This document shows positions 53,416-62,286 of a stretch of 64,000 nt of DNA, one piece after another (the first letter of the stretch is position 1; each line of letters starts with the position of its first letter). The stretch comes from Pseudoalteromonas sp. NC201 (GTDB taxonomy: Bacteria > Pseudomonadota > Gammaproteobacteria > Enterobacterales > Alteromonadaceae), in contig NZ_CP022522.1 in NCBI RefSeq assembly GCF_002850255.1, positions 37,501 to 101,500 of the forward strand, given 5' to 3'. The notes below the pieces were generated by a model. That model was not told where the DNA came from, made no database searches, and worked only from the letters and a program-made list of their open reading frames with translations. The position numbers and the translations under genes are program-made.

Positions 53416-54888
53416 TCATTTGATGGTGATCCCTAGGGTATCCCAAATTTCGTCAACGTGTTGTTTAACCTTGGGATCCATAACGATAGGCTCGCCCCAT
53501 TCACGGTCGGTCTCACCCGGCCACTTGTTGGTTGCGTCCATACCCATTTTAGAACCAAGTCCGGACACAGGGGAAGCAAAATCGAGATAATCAATAGGCG
53601 TGCTTTCAACTAAGGTGGTGTCTCTTGCGGGATCCATACGTGTTGTTATCGCCCAAATCACATCATTCCAGTCGCGAGCATTTACATCATCATCACAAAC
53701 AATGACAAACTTGGTGTACATAAATTGTCTAAGGAAAGACCATACGCCCATCATCACGCGTTTAGCATGACCCGGATACTGCTTTTTCATGGTGACGACC
53801 GCCATGCGGTATGAGCAGCCTTCTGGTGGAAGGTAAAAATCGACGATTTCCGGAAATTGCTTTTGTAAAATCGGCACGAATACTTCGTTGAGCGCAACAC
53901 CAAGAATAGCTGGCTCATCAGGCGGGCGGCCCGTATAAGTGCTGTGATAAATAGGATCTTTGCGATGTGTCATATGAGTGACAGTCATTACAGGGAAGTC
54001 GTCAACTTCATTGTAGTAGCCGGTGTGATCGCCATATGGGCCTTCTGGCGCGAGCTCGCCCGGTTGAATATATCCTTCTAAGACGATTTCGGCACTCGCT
54101 GGTACTTGCAGTTCGTTTGAAATTGATTTAACAACCTGCGTCTTACTACCACGCAGTAGACCTGCAAATGCGTATTCGCTTAGCGTATCTGGAACTGGGG
54201 TTACCGCACCTAAAATCGTCGCGGGATCAGCGCCAAGTGCAACAGATACCGGATACGGTTCGCCGGGGTGCTCTTTGCACCACTCCTGAAAATCAAGCGC
54301 ACCGCCACGATGTGATAGCCAGCGCATAATAATTTTGTTTTTACCCAATAGCTGTTGACGATAAATCCCTAGGTTCTGACGCTTTTTATAAGGACCTTTG
54401 GTTACCGTTAACCCCCATGTAATTAAAGGTGCGGCATCACCAGGCCAGCAATGTTGAATAGGTAGTTTAGTGAGATCAACCTCATTATCGCTCAGTACAA
54501 CTTCCTGACATGGGGCTTTTTTCACTTCTTTGGCTGGCATATTCAACACTTGTTTGAATACCGGTAGCTGGCCAATGGCTTCTTTAATTCCCTTCGGTGG
54601 ATCGGGTTCTTTTAAAAAAGCGAGTAACTTGCCGACTTCTCTTAGTTCACTGACATCGCTTTGTCCCATCCCCATTGCGACGCGCTTTGGTGTGCCAAAG
54701 AGGTTAGCCAGTACCGGAATGTCATAACCAACAGGGTTTTCAAATAGGATAGCGGGTCCACCTGCTCGCAGCGTTCGGTCTGCAATTTCAGTCATTTCTA
54801 GTTTGGTGGAAATGGGCTGCTTGACGCGAACAAGTTCTCCTTGTTTTTCAAGCTGGGCTATAAAATCTCGTAAGTCTTGGTATTTCAT
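53416..54888 (-). CDS. ubiD: UbiD, 4-hydroxy-3-polyprenylbenzoate decarboxylase
   Basis: 490 residues, near E. coli UbiD (497). [26 protein letters not shown] start, the prFMN/metal region [55 protein letters not shown] with the catalytic Glu, and [22 protein letters not shown]. Decarboxylates the ubiquinone ring precursor using prenylated FMN made by UbiX. Confidence 0.97.
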   Translation of the reverse strand: MKYQDLRDFIAQLEKQGELVRVKQPISTKLEMTEIADRTLRAGGPAILFENPVGYDIPVLANLFGTPKRVAMGMGQSDVSELREVGKLLAFLKEPDPPKGIKEAIGQLPVFKQVLNMPAKEVKKAPCQEVVLSDNEVDLTKLPIQHCWPGDAAPLITWGLTVTKGPYKKRQNLGIYRQQLLGKNKIIMRWLSHRGGALDFQEWCKEHPGEPYPVSVALGADPATILGAVTPVPDTLSEYAFAGLLRGSKTQVVKSISNELQVPASAEIVLEGYIQPGELAPEGPYGDHTGYYNEVDDFPVMTVTHMTHRKDPIYHSTYTGRPPDEPAILGVALNEVFVPILQKQFPEIVDFYLPPEGCSYRMAVVTMKKQYPGHAKRVMMGVWSFLRQFMYTKFVIVCDDDVNARDWNDVIWAITTRMDPARDTTLVESTPIDYLDFASPVSGLGSKMGMDATNKWPGETDREWGEPIVMDPKVKQHVDEIWDTLGITIK

Positions 54889-55195
54889 CGGCGCACTGTG
54901 AGTTGAGTTTGGCCTAGTATATCAACTAGGCATATTTTTCCTAGCTGTACGGATGGGATGGTGAAAAGGTTTAGTGACTCACTTTTGCGTCTACACTATT
55001 GCGAAATAGACTACACTTTCAGAGCGTATTGGCTTGTCAGTACGCCGGAGCAAGTGTATAAATTGTTATAAAAAGATGTGTGTGTTGAGTTGTTTTGATA
55101 TGAAACAAGCAAAAATCGACTTTCGATGTAGCTCACATACCCTTTGCGCTATAGTCGCCGCGGTTGCATAAAACGATATCCTGAGGGGTCTGAGT
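54889..55195. other. Intergenic region between divergent ubiD and PAS-GGDEF-EAL genes
   Basis: 307 bases holding both promoters. A small inverted repeat CCTAGTatatcaACTAGG at about 54913-54930 lies near the ubiD start. A possible -10 (TATAGT at about 55151) precedes the GGDEF-EAL gene. No ORF or repeat family was recognised. Confidence 0.4.
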
Positions 55196-57817
55196 TTGAA
55201 GTTGATGTCAAAATTGCTCGGGGGGCTGCTGTTGCTGTTTTGTATTTCAGCACCAGCTAACGAGTTACCATATTATACTTTTTCTAATCATAGCGCGGTG
55301 ATGTTGATCATCGAGCCCACGTCTGGAAAAATTTTGGATGCCAATAAGACTGCTGCCGCATTCTATGGTTATAGCGAGGCGGTACTAGAATCAAAAGTCA
55401 TTCAAGATATCAACTTATTTACCGCCGAGCAGGTTGCCAATGAGCGTCAAGCGGCATTAAATGAAGGCCGCAATTATTTTATCTTCCAACATCAAACTGC
55501 AGACGGTAGTACTAAAACAGTGAGTGTTCACTCAACGCCGTTTGAAGATAGCGATGGTAAACCAAGGTTACTTTCTATCATTCAAGATATGAGTGAGCAG
55601 CGTAAGCTACAGCAAGATCTTTGGCATTACCAAGCCAATCTTGAACAACAGGTCATGCTGCAGACTGAAAAAATCAAGCAAGCCAATATGGTACAGGTCA
55701 TTTTGTTAACTGCGGTAATTGCTGTGCTTATTCTATCGATGGCGGTATTGATGACCGTTTTGGTCAGGCTAAGGCGCTCCAATCAGCGAGCACAAGACCA
55801 AGGTGCGAAGCTCAGTGCCATTTTTGATGGTATTAAAGCATATCTGGTGTTTACGGATGAAACTCATCACATTGAAGCCGCTAATGGCTCAGTGTTAAAG
55901 GATTTTGATAGTTTAGAAGCGTTAAAATCAAAATCTATTTATACCTTATTTGATGTGCTTGATAGTGAAAAGCTGCTAACGGAAGGAACGCTTGAGTGCC
56001 AACTTGATGCGCGTTTTGGTTATCGCAATGTGCGGGTTTCTTGTGCCCCGGTGGTAAGTGAAACACAAGCAAAACTGGGTTTTATCTATGTTATTCAAGA
56101 TATTACGGAAGAGCTTGAGAACGAAAGAGAACAGCGCTTGGCAAGTACGGTATTTTCGACAACCTCTGAAGGTGTGTTGGTCTCCGACAAACATAATCAA
56201 ATCCAAATGGTAAATCGTGCATTTAGCGAAATTACAGGCTTTGGCATGGATGAAGTGATAGGGGAGACTCCATCAATCCTGAACTCTGGACGTCACGATG
56301 AGCGCTTTTTCAACGCGTTATATGATGACTTGGTTAACAAAGGCCATTGGGAGGGAGAGATTTGGAACAAGCGCAAAAATGGTGAAATTTATCCGAGTTG
56401 GCTGCAAGTATCTGCAGTATTTAACGATGCTCGGGAAATTGATATGTATGTTGCGTTATTCAGTGATATTACCTCGAGAAAACGTAACGAACAGTTGATG
56501 TGGCAGCAAGCCAACTTTGATAGTTTGACAGGTCTTGCAAACCGCCATCATTATCACGTTAAATTTGATTTAGCGTTAAAACGAGCAGCTCAGCTAGAAG
56601 AGCGCTTTGCAATTTGTTTTATCGATCTTGACCGCTTTAAAGCAGTGAATGACACGCTTGGACATCATATTGGTGATCTACTACTCAAAGAAGCTGCAAA
56701 CCGTATTAATGAGTGCGTGCGCAGTTCTGATACCGTTGCAAGATTAGGTGGGGATGAGTTCGCGTTATTGCTACAAGATATAAGTTCTATCAGTGATTTA
56801 GAGCAGGTTGCGACTAAGATTTTACGTGCACTAGCCAACCCTTTTCATTTGGAAGGGCACGAAGCTTATGTATCCGGTAGTATGGGGATCACGCTTTACC
56901 CAGATGACGGCACCGATCGAAAAATCTTGCTACGTAATGCCGATAGTGCAATGTATAAAGCGAAGGAGCATGGTCGCGACTGTTTTCAATTCTATACTTC
57001 AGCGATGCATCAACATGCCAAAGCGCGTAGCGTGTTAGAAAGTGCCTTGCACAAAGCGCTGTCTAATCGAGAATTATCACTGGTGTACCAACCTATTTTT
57101 TCACAGCTTGGTAGAGGCGACCTCGTTGGCTGCGAGGTGTTGTTAAGATGGAAAAGTGAGTTGCTAGGCCATGTTTCTCCAGAGCAATTTATTCCCGTTT
57201 GCGAAGAACTAGGGCTTATCTTACCCATTGGAGAATGGGTGCTGTATCACGCTTGTTCTCAAGTTAAAGCTTGGCAAGACAACTACGGTAGACCCTTATT
57301 TATTGCAGTTAACGTTTCTAGTATCCAGTTTAAACGCCAAGATATGGTTGCATTAGTAAGAAAAGTACTTAAAGACACCAGACTAGAAGCTAAATATCTG
57401 ACATTGGAAATCACAGAGTCAGTACTAGTTGAAAACTCAGACAAAATATTGTCACAATTAAAAGCATTAAGAGAAATTGGTGTAGAACTGGCGATTGACG
57501 ACTTCGGTACTGGATATTCGTCGTTGAGTTATCTCAAGCGCTTCCCGCTTTCTAAATTGAAAATTGATAGAACCTTTATTCGTGATTTACCCGAAGATGA
57601 AGAAGATAAAGCGCTCGTCAGTGCGATTATATTGATGGCGCATAAATTGAACTTAAGGGTCATTGCAGAAGGGGTTGAAACCCCCGCACAATGCATGTTT
57701 TTAAAGAATTTACTGTGTGATATGACACAAGGCTATTTTCATTCTAAACCGGTGGCACAACAAGAGTTTGAAGCAAACGTTTTGACTGTGCAGTATCACA
57801 AGCAAAGTCACAGTTAA
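55196..57817 (+). CDS. PAS-GGDEF-EAL c-di-GMP protein with periplasmic PAS
   Basis: 873 residues from a TTG at 55196, 7 bases after GAGGGG; an ATG at 55205 is 16 bases away. A signal peptide (LLGGLLLLFCISAPANE) is followed by a periplasmic PAS domain (about 30-140), a TM helix (about 166-190), two cytoplasmic PAS domains (about 205-305 and 310-430), GGDEF with RLGGDEFALLL near 518 and EAL with GCEVLLRWKS near 645 and AIDDFGTGYSSLSYL. Both catalytic signatures look intact (EVL for EAL), so synthesis and hydrolysis of c-di-GMP are both possible. Confidence 0.94.
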   Translation: MKLMSKLLGGLLLLFCISAPANELPYYTFSNHSAVMLIIEPTSGKILDANKTAAAFYGYSEAVLESKVIQDINLFTAEQVANERQAALNEGRNYFIFQHQTADGSTKTVSVHSTPFEDSDGKPRLLSIIQDMSEQRKLQQDLWHYQANLEQQVMLQTEKIKQANMVQVILLTAVIAVLILSMAVLMTVLVRLRRSNQRAQDQGAKLSAIFDGIKAYLVFTDETHHIEAANGSVLKDFDSLEALKSKSIYTLFDVLDSEKLLTEGTLECQLDARFGYRNVRVSCAPVVSETQAKLGFIYVIQDITEELENEREQRLASTVFSTTSEGVLVSDKHNQIQMVNRAFSEITGFGMDEVIGETPSILNSGRHDERFFNALYDDLVNKGHWEGEIWNKRKNGEIYPSWLQVSAVFNDAREIDMYVALFSDITSRKRNEQLMWQQANFDSLTGLANRHHYHVKFDLALKRAAQLEERFAICFIDLDRFKAVNDTLGHHIGDLLLKEAANRINECVRSSDTVARLGGDEFALLLQDISSISDLEQVATKILRALANPFHLEGHEAYVSGSMGITLYPDDGTDRKILLRNADSAMYKAKEHGRDCFQFYTSAMHQHAKARSVLESALHKALSNRELSLVYQPIFSQLGRGDLVGCEVLLRWKSELLGHVSPEQFIPVCEELGLILPIGEWVLYHACSQVKAWQDNYGRPLFIAVNVSSIQFKRQDMVALVRKVLKDTRLEAKYLTLEITESVLVENSDKILSQLKALREIGVELAIDDFGTGYSSLSYLKRFPLSKLKIDRTFIRDLPEDEEDKALVSAIILMAHKLNLRVIAEGVETPAQCMFLKNLLCDMTQGYFHSKPVAQQEFEANVLTVQYHKQSHS

Positions 57818-58584
57818 CAGGGGTGGTCTTGGCATAACTTAGCCAGAGCTGTCTGTGCTTTATGATTACCTTGCTCTGCGGCAAGTTTAAGCCAGTGGAT
57901 CGCTTTTTTAATGTCTTTTGCACCGCCTTCACCGTCGCGAAGCATTGTCCCATAGTTATATTGTGCCCAAGGGTTGCCGGTTTTAGCTGCTGCTGCAAAT
58001 CCCGTTTTTGCTTCTTCAAAGTTTCCTTGGCTGTAAGCGTGAATTGCTTCTTGGTTCTGTGCAGAGATCTTAGGTCCATTATATAGTGGCTTCGGCTTTT
58101 TAAATCTTTGTCTAACAACGCCGCCGAGTACATGGATCCCTACAGGCCTGTATACGGAGACTATGGTTTCATCGTCAAGTAAGTCTAATAGATTGTCTTT
58201 TTCTAGCGTCAGCCTTTGTGGCTTAAAATAATGATCGGTCATTAGCATGCTGACACGGATATCTCGGGTGATGTTACGCATTGTTCGATAAGTGTAGGCA
58301 CTTTCCTTCACTTCAATGTTGTCATCTGTCAGCTCAGTAATTTGTAATATCTGAAAAGCAGGATCATAAACTTGCCCAGTGTTCTTGCCAGCGTCAAAAA
58401 TAATCAGGTCATCGATTTGTGGGGATGCTAAGTATGTTTGATAACTAGCGATTTGTTGTTGATGCTGGTTATAAAAGTAAAATGCAATAGTGACCACAAT
58501 TAGTGCCGACACGGCAACTTTATATTTACTGATGAAGTTGAATATTGTGTCGTAAAACGAAAAAAATACGCTTTTGATTTCCAT
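57814..58584 (-). CDS. Membrane-anchored Sel1-repeat protein
   Basis: 256 residues. One TM helix (about 21-38, KVAVSALIVVTIAFYFY), a region of unknown fold (about 45-175) and two Sel1-like repeats at the C-terminus (SQGNFEEAKTGFAAAAKTGNPWAQYNYGTMLRDGEGGAKDIKKAIHWLKLAAEQGNHKAQTALAKL, about 185-250), ending CQDHPC. Likely a periplasmic scaffold for protein interaction. Overlaps the GGDEF-EAL gene by 4 bases tail to tail. Function unknown. Confidence 0.85.
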   Translation of the reverse strand: MEIKSVFFSFYDTIFNFISKYKVAVSALIVVTIAFYFYNQHQQQIASYQTYLASPQIDDLIIFDAGKNTGQVYDPAFQILQITELTDDNIEVKESAYTYRTMRNITRDIRVSMLMTDHYFKPQRLTLEKDNLLDLLDDETIVSVYRPVGIHVLGGVVRQRFKKPKPLYNGPKISAQNQEAIHAYSQGNFEEAKTGFAAAAKTGNPWAQYNYGTMLRDGEGGAKDIKKAIHWLKLAAEQGNHKAQTALAKLCQDHPC

Positions 58585-58637
58585 ATTCTATTAGTTAGTT
58601 AGGTGTGGGTATGTCTAAGGTAGGCAACTTGAGTGTA

Positions 58638-58659
58638 GGGGACAAGTGTACTTGTCCCC
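58638..58659. repeat. 22-bp palindrome between convergently spaced minus-strand genes
   Basis: GGGGACAAGT (58638-58647), GT, ACTTGTCCCC (58650-58659): perfect 10-bp arms. It lies 15 bases beyond the M28 peptidase stop and upstream of the Sel1 gene. A hairpin this strong could end the peptidase transcript, though no U-run follows. It may also belong to a dispersed repeat family. Confidence 0.65.
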
Positions 58660-58673
58660 ATAAGTGTAAGATT

Positions 58674-60068
58674 TTATTTCCCTGCCATTTTCGTTTTGGC
58701 ATCGGCTGCCATTAAGGCAAATACGGCGTATGCCGCGGTATTTTGCTTTAGTTTTTCTGGATCGACTTTATCAAGCGTGTCATCAGCTGTGTGGTGATAA
58801 TCAAAATAATCGGTTCCATCTTGGTGTAAAGCGAAGATTGGCGCTGATGTAGCATTTTTCAGCGGAATTAAGTCAGGACCACCATGTGCGCTATTCTTGC
58901 CAATATAAGTAACGCCAAGTGGTGCCAATTGCTTTGCAATCTCACGCACAACCGGTAAGGAAGCGGCATTTACGTTTGATTCAAACGCATACACTACATC
59001 TGCACCAAAATCGGACTCGGATGCGGCTACGATGCGGTCTAATTCTGCCTGATGCTTTTTAAAATAAGCTTTTGCTCCCCAAAGACCGAGTTCTTCTGCT
59101 GCAAATAGGACTACGCGGACACTACGTTTAGGGCGTTTTACATCGGCAATATGCTTAGCTGCCGCCATCGTTAATGCAACACCAGCACCATCATCGAGTG
59201 CACCAGTACCCAGATCCCAAGAGTCTAAGTGACCACCAATCAAGACATATTGCTCTGGAAACTCAGTACCCGTGAATTCACCGATGACGTTATAACTGGT
59301 TCCTTCACCTAAGTCCTCAGTTTGAATATTTAGCGCGACTTTAACGGCATGACCAGAGTTGATAAGGCGTGCTAGCTGATCCGCATCTGGGTTCGCAACT
59401 GCAGTGGACGGGATTTTTGTCACTCCCGCTTTATAGTGACTGCCGCCAGTGTGCGCGAAGCGGTGGTGGCTGGTGCTGACTGAGCGCATCATATAGGCGA
59501 TAGCGCCTTTTTTAGCCGCTTCTACGGCGCCGCTATTACGAGCTCTTACTGCCGGTCCATAGCCATTACCATCAATATCGCGGTTCATGCGGTAATTAAT
59601 AAAAGCTATTTTACCTTTTAAGCTATTGTCTGGCGAAGCAATCAGCTCATCGAGGGTCTCAAACAACACGACTTCGCCACTTAAGCCATCTTTTGGTGTG
59701 CTGACACTGTTACCGAGCGCTGTAAGGTGTAGCGGTTGTTCGCTCGGTATCAGGATTTTTGCAGACTCATGGTAGCGGCGCCATTCAGGAAAGGTCGCTT
59801 CCTCAAGCCAGACTTTGTCAAAGCCCAGTTGCTCAAATTGTTTCTTTGCCCAAGCTACCGCTTTTTTATCATTTTCGGTACCTGGTAAGCGTGGGCCTAC
59901 TTCTGTGGTGAGGGATTCTAGTAGTTGCCAACTTAGGTTGCTGTGGCTTGCGGCTTCTCTAACTTGTTTAACTTGTTCTAATTGTTGTGTAGTAAATTCT
60001 TCGGCTTGCAGTGCTGTACTCAAACCTGCGCTTAATAAACCAAATGCCAATAGTGATTTAAACTTCAT
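58674..60068 (-). CDS. M28 family zinc aminopeptidase, secreted
   Basis: 464 residues from the ATG at 60068 with AAGGA 7 bases upstream; the frame runs further but a signal peptide (MKFKSLLAFGLLSAGLSTALQAEE) starts here. The co-catalytic zinc ligands are in IGGHLDSWDLGTGALDDGAG (His and Asp), FAAEELGLWGAKAY (catalytic Glu plus Glu ligand), ESDFGADV (Asp) and YFDYHHTADDTLDKVD (His). A PA-domain-like insert is in the middle (about 150-270). Exported peptidase that releases N-terminal amino acids from peptides. Confidence 0.93.
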   Translation of the reverse strand: MKFKSLLAFGLLSAGLSTALQAEEFTTQQLEQVKQVREAASHSNLSWQLLESLTTEVGPRLPGTENDKKAVAWAKKQFEQLGFDKVWLEEATFPEWRRYHESAKILIPSEQPLHLTALGNSVSTPKDGLSGEVVLFETLDELIASPDNSLKGKIAFINYRMNRDIDGNGYGPAVRARNSGAVEAAKKGAIAYMMRSVSTSHHRFAHTGGSHYKAGVTKIPSTAVANPDADQLARLINSGHAVKVALNIQTEDLGEGTSYNVIGEFTGTEFPEQYVLIGGHLDSWDLGTGALDDGAGVALTMAAAKHIADVKRPKRSVRVVLFAAEELGLWGAKAYFKKHQAELDRIVAASESDFGADVVYAFESNVNAASLPVVREIAKQLAPLGVTYIGKNSAHGGPDLIPLKNATSAPIFALHQDGTDYFDYHHTADDTLDKVDPEKLKQNTAAYAVFALMAADAKTKMAGK

Positions 60069-60259
60069 GATAATCCTTGGTAAAAATGGAGTTACCGAGA
60101 GATTAAAGCATAAATTGTGATGTAAGTCCGTGTATTGCGATGAGGATAATTCATCCACAATCTAGGGGCGCTTTATCTTGGAATAATAGAGTAAAGCGGT
60201 TAGCGAATTTACACATTTGGTATAAAATACGCGATTAAGATAGCGAATAGGAAAGCACT

Positions 60260-61642
60260 GTGTCGATCACTTCATTTTCTCAATTACCTCTAAACCAAGC
60301 GCTTGCTCAGCGCCTTGTAGATCTTAACTACATGGTGCCAACAGCAGTACAGTCTGTGAGTTTAGCGCCGGCGCTGACTGGACGAGATTTAGTCGTGAAA
60401 GGGAAAACCGGATCTGGTAAAACACTGGTGTTTTCACTTGCGCTGCTGAATAAGTTGCAGCCCGAGTGCAATGAGGTTCAGGCTTTGGTGTTATGTCCAA
60501 CGAGAGAGTTGGCTGATCAAGTCGCACAAGAGATCAGAAAAATTGCAGCTTTAATTGGTAACGTCAAAGTGCAAACACTCTGCGGAGGAACGCCAATTGA
60601 ACCTCAAACACGGGCGTTGCAACACGGTGCGCATATTGTTGTTGGTACACCTGGTCGAGTTGAAGAGCATGTTTTTAATGGCTCACTCATGCTAACTGAA
60701 ACGCAGACTGTGGTATTCGACGAAGCTGATCAGATGCTGGATATGGGCTTTACTGAAACGCTAGAAAGCATTTTAGTGTATGTCCCTGAAGTTCGACAAA
60801 CACTAATGTTTAGTGCGACTTACCCAGATAAGATCATGAAACTGGCGAAGCAATATATGCGTGAGCCAGAGTTTGTTGAAGCAAAAGAAGAACAAGCACA
60901 CCACAGCATTAAGCAAACCTTTTATAAGTTAGACAACAATAAAATGCGCTTTAACGCGCTGAGAGTGCTGTTAATGCAGCACCAGCCGCAAAGCTGTATC
61001 GTTTTTTGTAATACCAAAGCTGAGACTAAGCGACTATTCGAAGAATTACGCCAAACCGGACTTGCTTGTGTCGAGTTACATGGCGATTTAGATCAAGGTG
61101 AGCGTGAGTGGTCATTGCTCACCTTTGCTAATAAGAGTGCCAATATTTTGGTTGCCACTGACGTGGCCGCTCGAGGGCTCGACGTTGAGGAAGTTGAGCT
61201 TGTGGTTAACTATCATTTGGCGCTTGAGCCACAGACGCATATTCACCGTGTTGGTCGTACGGGCCGGGGTGAGCACAAAGGTATCGCAGTATCTCTTTAT
61301 GGAGAAAAAGAAGCCTTCAAAATAAAACAGTTGGCGGAAATATATGGTCAAGAGCTAAAACATGGCACGTTGCCGGGCCATTCACTGCTCGAAAAACCAG
61401 CCTATAAGTCGAATATGGTGACCCTCATGATTGAAGGTGGAAAGCAACAAAAGCTTCGCAAAGGAGATATCGTCGGCAGCTTGACAGGTGAAGAGGGCAT
61501 TAACTTTAAACAAATTGGTAAAATCAATATATATGATGTACAAACCTTCGTAGCTGTAAAACGCGAGGCAGTTAAGCCTGCACTACGAAAGCTTAACAAT
61601 AGCAAAATTAAAAATAAGCGCTATAAAGCCCTACGTGCTTAA
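60260..61642 (+). CDS. dbpA: DEAD-box RNA helicase DbpA
   Basis: 460 residues from a GTG at 60260. Q motif MVPTAVQSVSLAPALTGRDLVVK, motif I GKTGSGKT (about 50), PTRELA, VFDEADQML (about 153-161), FSATY and HRVGRTGR (about 330). The C-terminal RNA-recognition domain (KQQKLRKGDIVGSLTGEEGINFKQIGKINIYDVQTFVAV) is specific to DbpA, which acts on helix 92 of 23S rRNA in 50S assembly. Overlaps the DnaJ-related gene by 12 bases tail to tail. Confidence 0.95.
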   Translation: MSITSFSQLPLNQALAQRLVDLNYMVPTAVQSVSLAPALTGRDLVVKGKTGSGKTLVFSLALLNKLQPECNEVQALVLCPTRELADQVAQEIRKIAALIGNVKVQTLCGGTPIEPQTRALQHGAHIVVGTPGRVEEHVFNGSLMLTETQTVVFDEADQMLDMGFTETLESILVYVPEVRQTLMFSATYPDKIMKLAKQYMREPEFVEAKEEQAHHSIKQTFYKLDNNKMRFNALRVLLMQHQPQSCIVFCNTKAETKRLFEELRQTGLACVELHGDLDQGEREWSLLTFANKSANILVATDVAARGLDVEEVELVVNYHLALEPQTHIHRVGRTGRGEHKGIAVSLYGEKEAFKIKQLAEIYGQELKHGTLPGHSLLEKPAYKSNMVTLMIEGGKQQKLRKGDIVGSLTGEEGINFKQIGKINIYDVQTFVAVKREAVKPALRKLNNSKIKNKRYKALRA

Positions 61643-62215
61643 GGTCTGCTTAAGTATCTCATACTCGTTCATTAAGCGTTTGAAAGTCTCCTCATCACCT
61701 GATTTATCTGGGTGATGAGTCAGGGCCAGTTTTCTCCAACATTGACTTAACATCCTGCGATCATATCCGTTAGGCAGTCGCCAGCGTGTTTTAATCGCGT
61801 TTAATTCGTCAGCCTTGATATTAATTCGCTGGCGAGCGCCATTGAATGCAAAGCGCTGCCAAAAGTTATCCAACAGAGCACTCACTTCTTCACTGCTGGT
61901 TTCATAGTGTTGCCAATCTAAATAGTAGCTTCTGAGCGGATCATCTAATGCTAATTGATGTTCACCTAGTCGTGGAGCTAGATAAACATTGAGCGCTTCA
62001 ACATGCAGGTATTGACCCTCAGCGAATACTTCTTGCTGAAGTTGGTACAGGGCATTCATGATCAGAAAGTTGCGCTTGAAGAGATTTTTATTTTCATCTT
62101 CATCAAGGCGAGGTAGTTGCTGTTGTTCCATCAGAGCGGCGGCAATAGTGTGTACTTTTAAAGATTGATTTTGACAAATTAATTTAAAAATAACATCTGT
62201 AAGCGGATTGAACAT
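61631..62215 (-). CDS. DnaJ-related protein with C-terminal J domain
   Basis: 194 residues. An N-terminal DNAJ-related region (FNPLTDVIFKLICQNQ...RLDEDENKNLFKRNFLIMNALYQLQ...YLHVEALNVYLAP, about 1-110) is followed by a J domain at the C-terminus with the essential HPD in CWRKLALTHHPDKSGDEETFKRLMNEYEIL (about 160-190). Probable DnaK co-chaperone of unknown client. Convergent with dbpA. Confidence 0.9.
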   Translation of the reverse strand: MFNPLTDVIFKLICQNQSLKVHTIAAALMEQQQLPRLDEDENKNLFKRNFLIMNALYQLQQEVFAEGQYLHVEALNVYLAPRLGEHQLALDDPLRSYYLDWQHYETSSEEVSALLDNFWQRFAFNGARQRINIKADELNAIKTRWRLPNGYDRRMLSQCWRKLALTHHPDKSGDEETFKRLMNEYEILKQTLST

Positions 62216-62286
62216 TGTCGCCTCTTTAGTCTTGGTGTATCTTCACACTACCACGCAGACTAAATGATAAGCAATGGAGAGCAACA

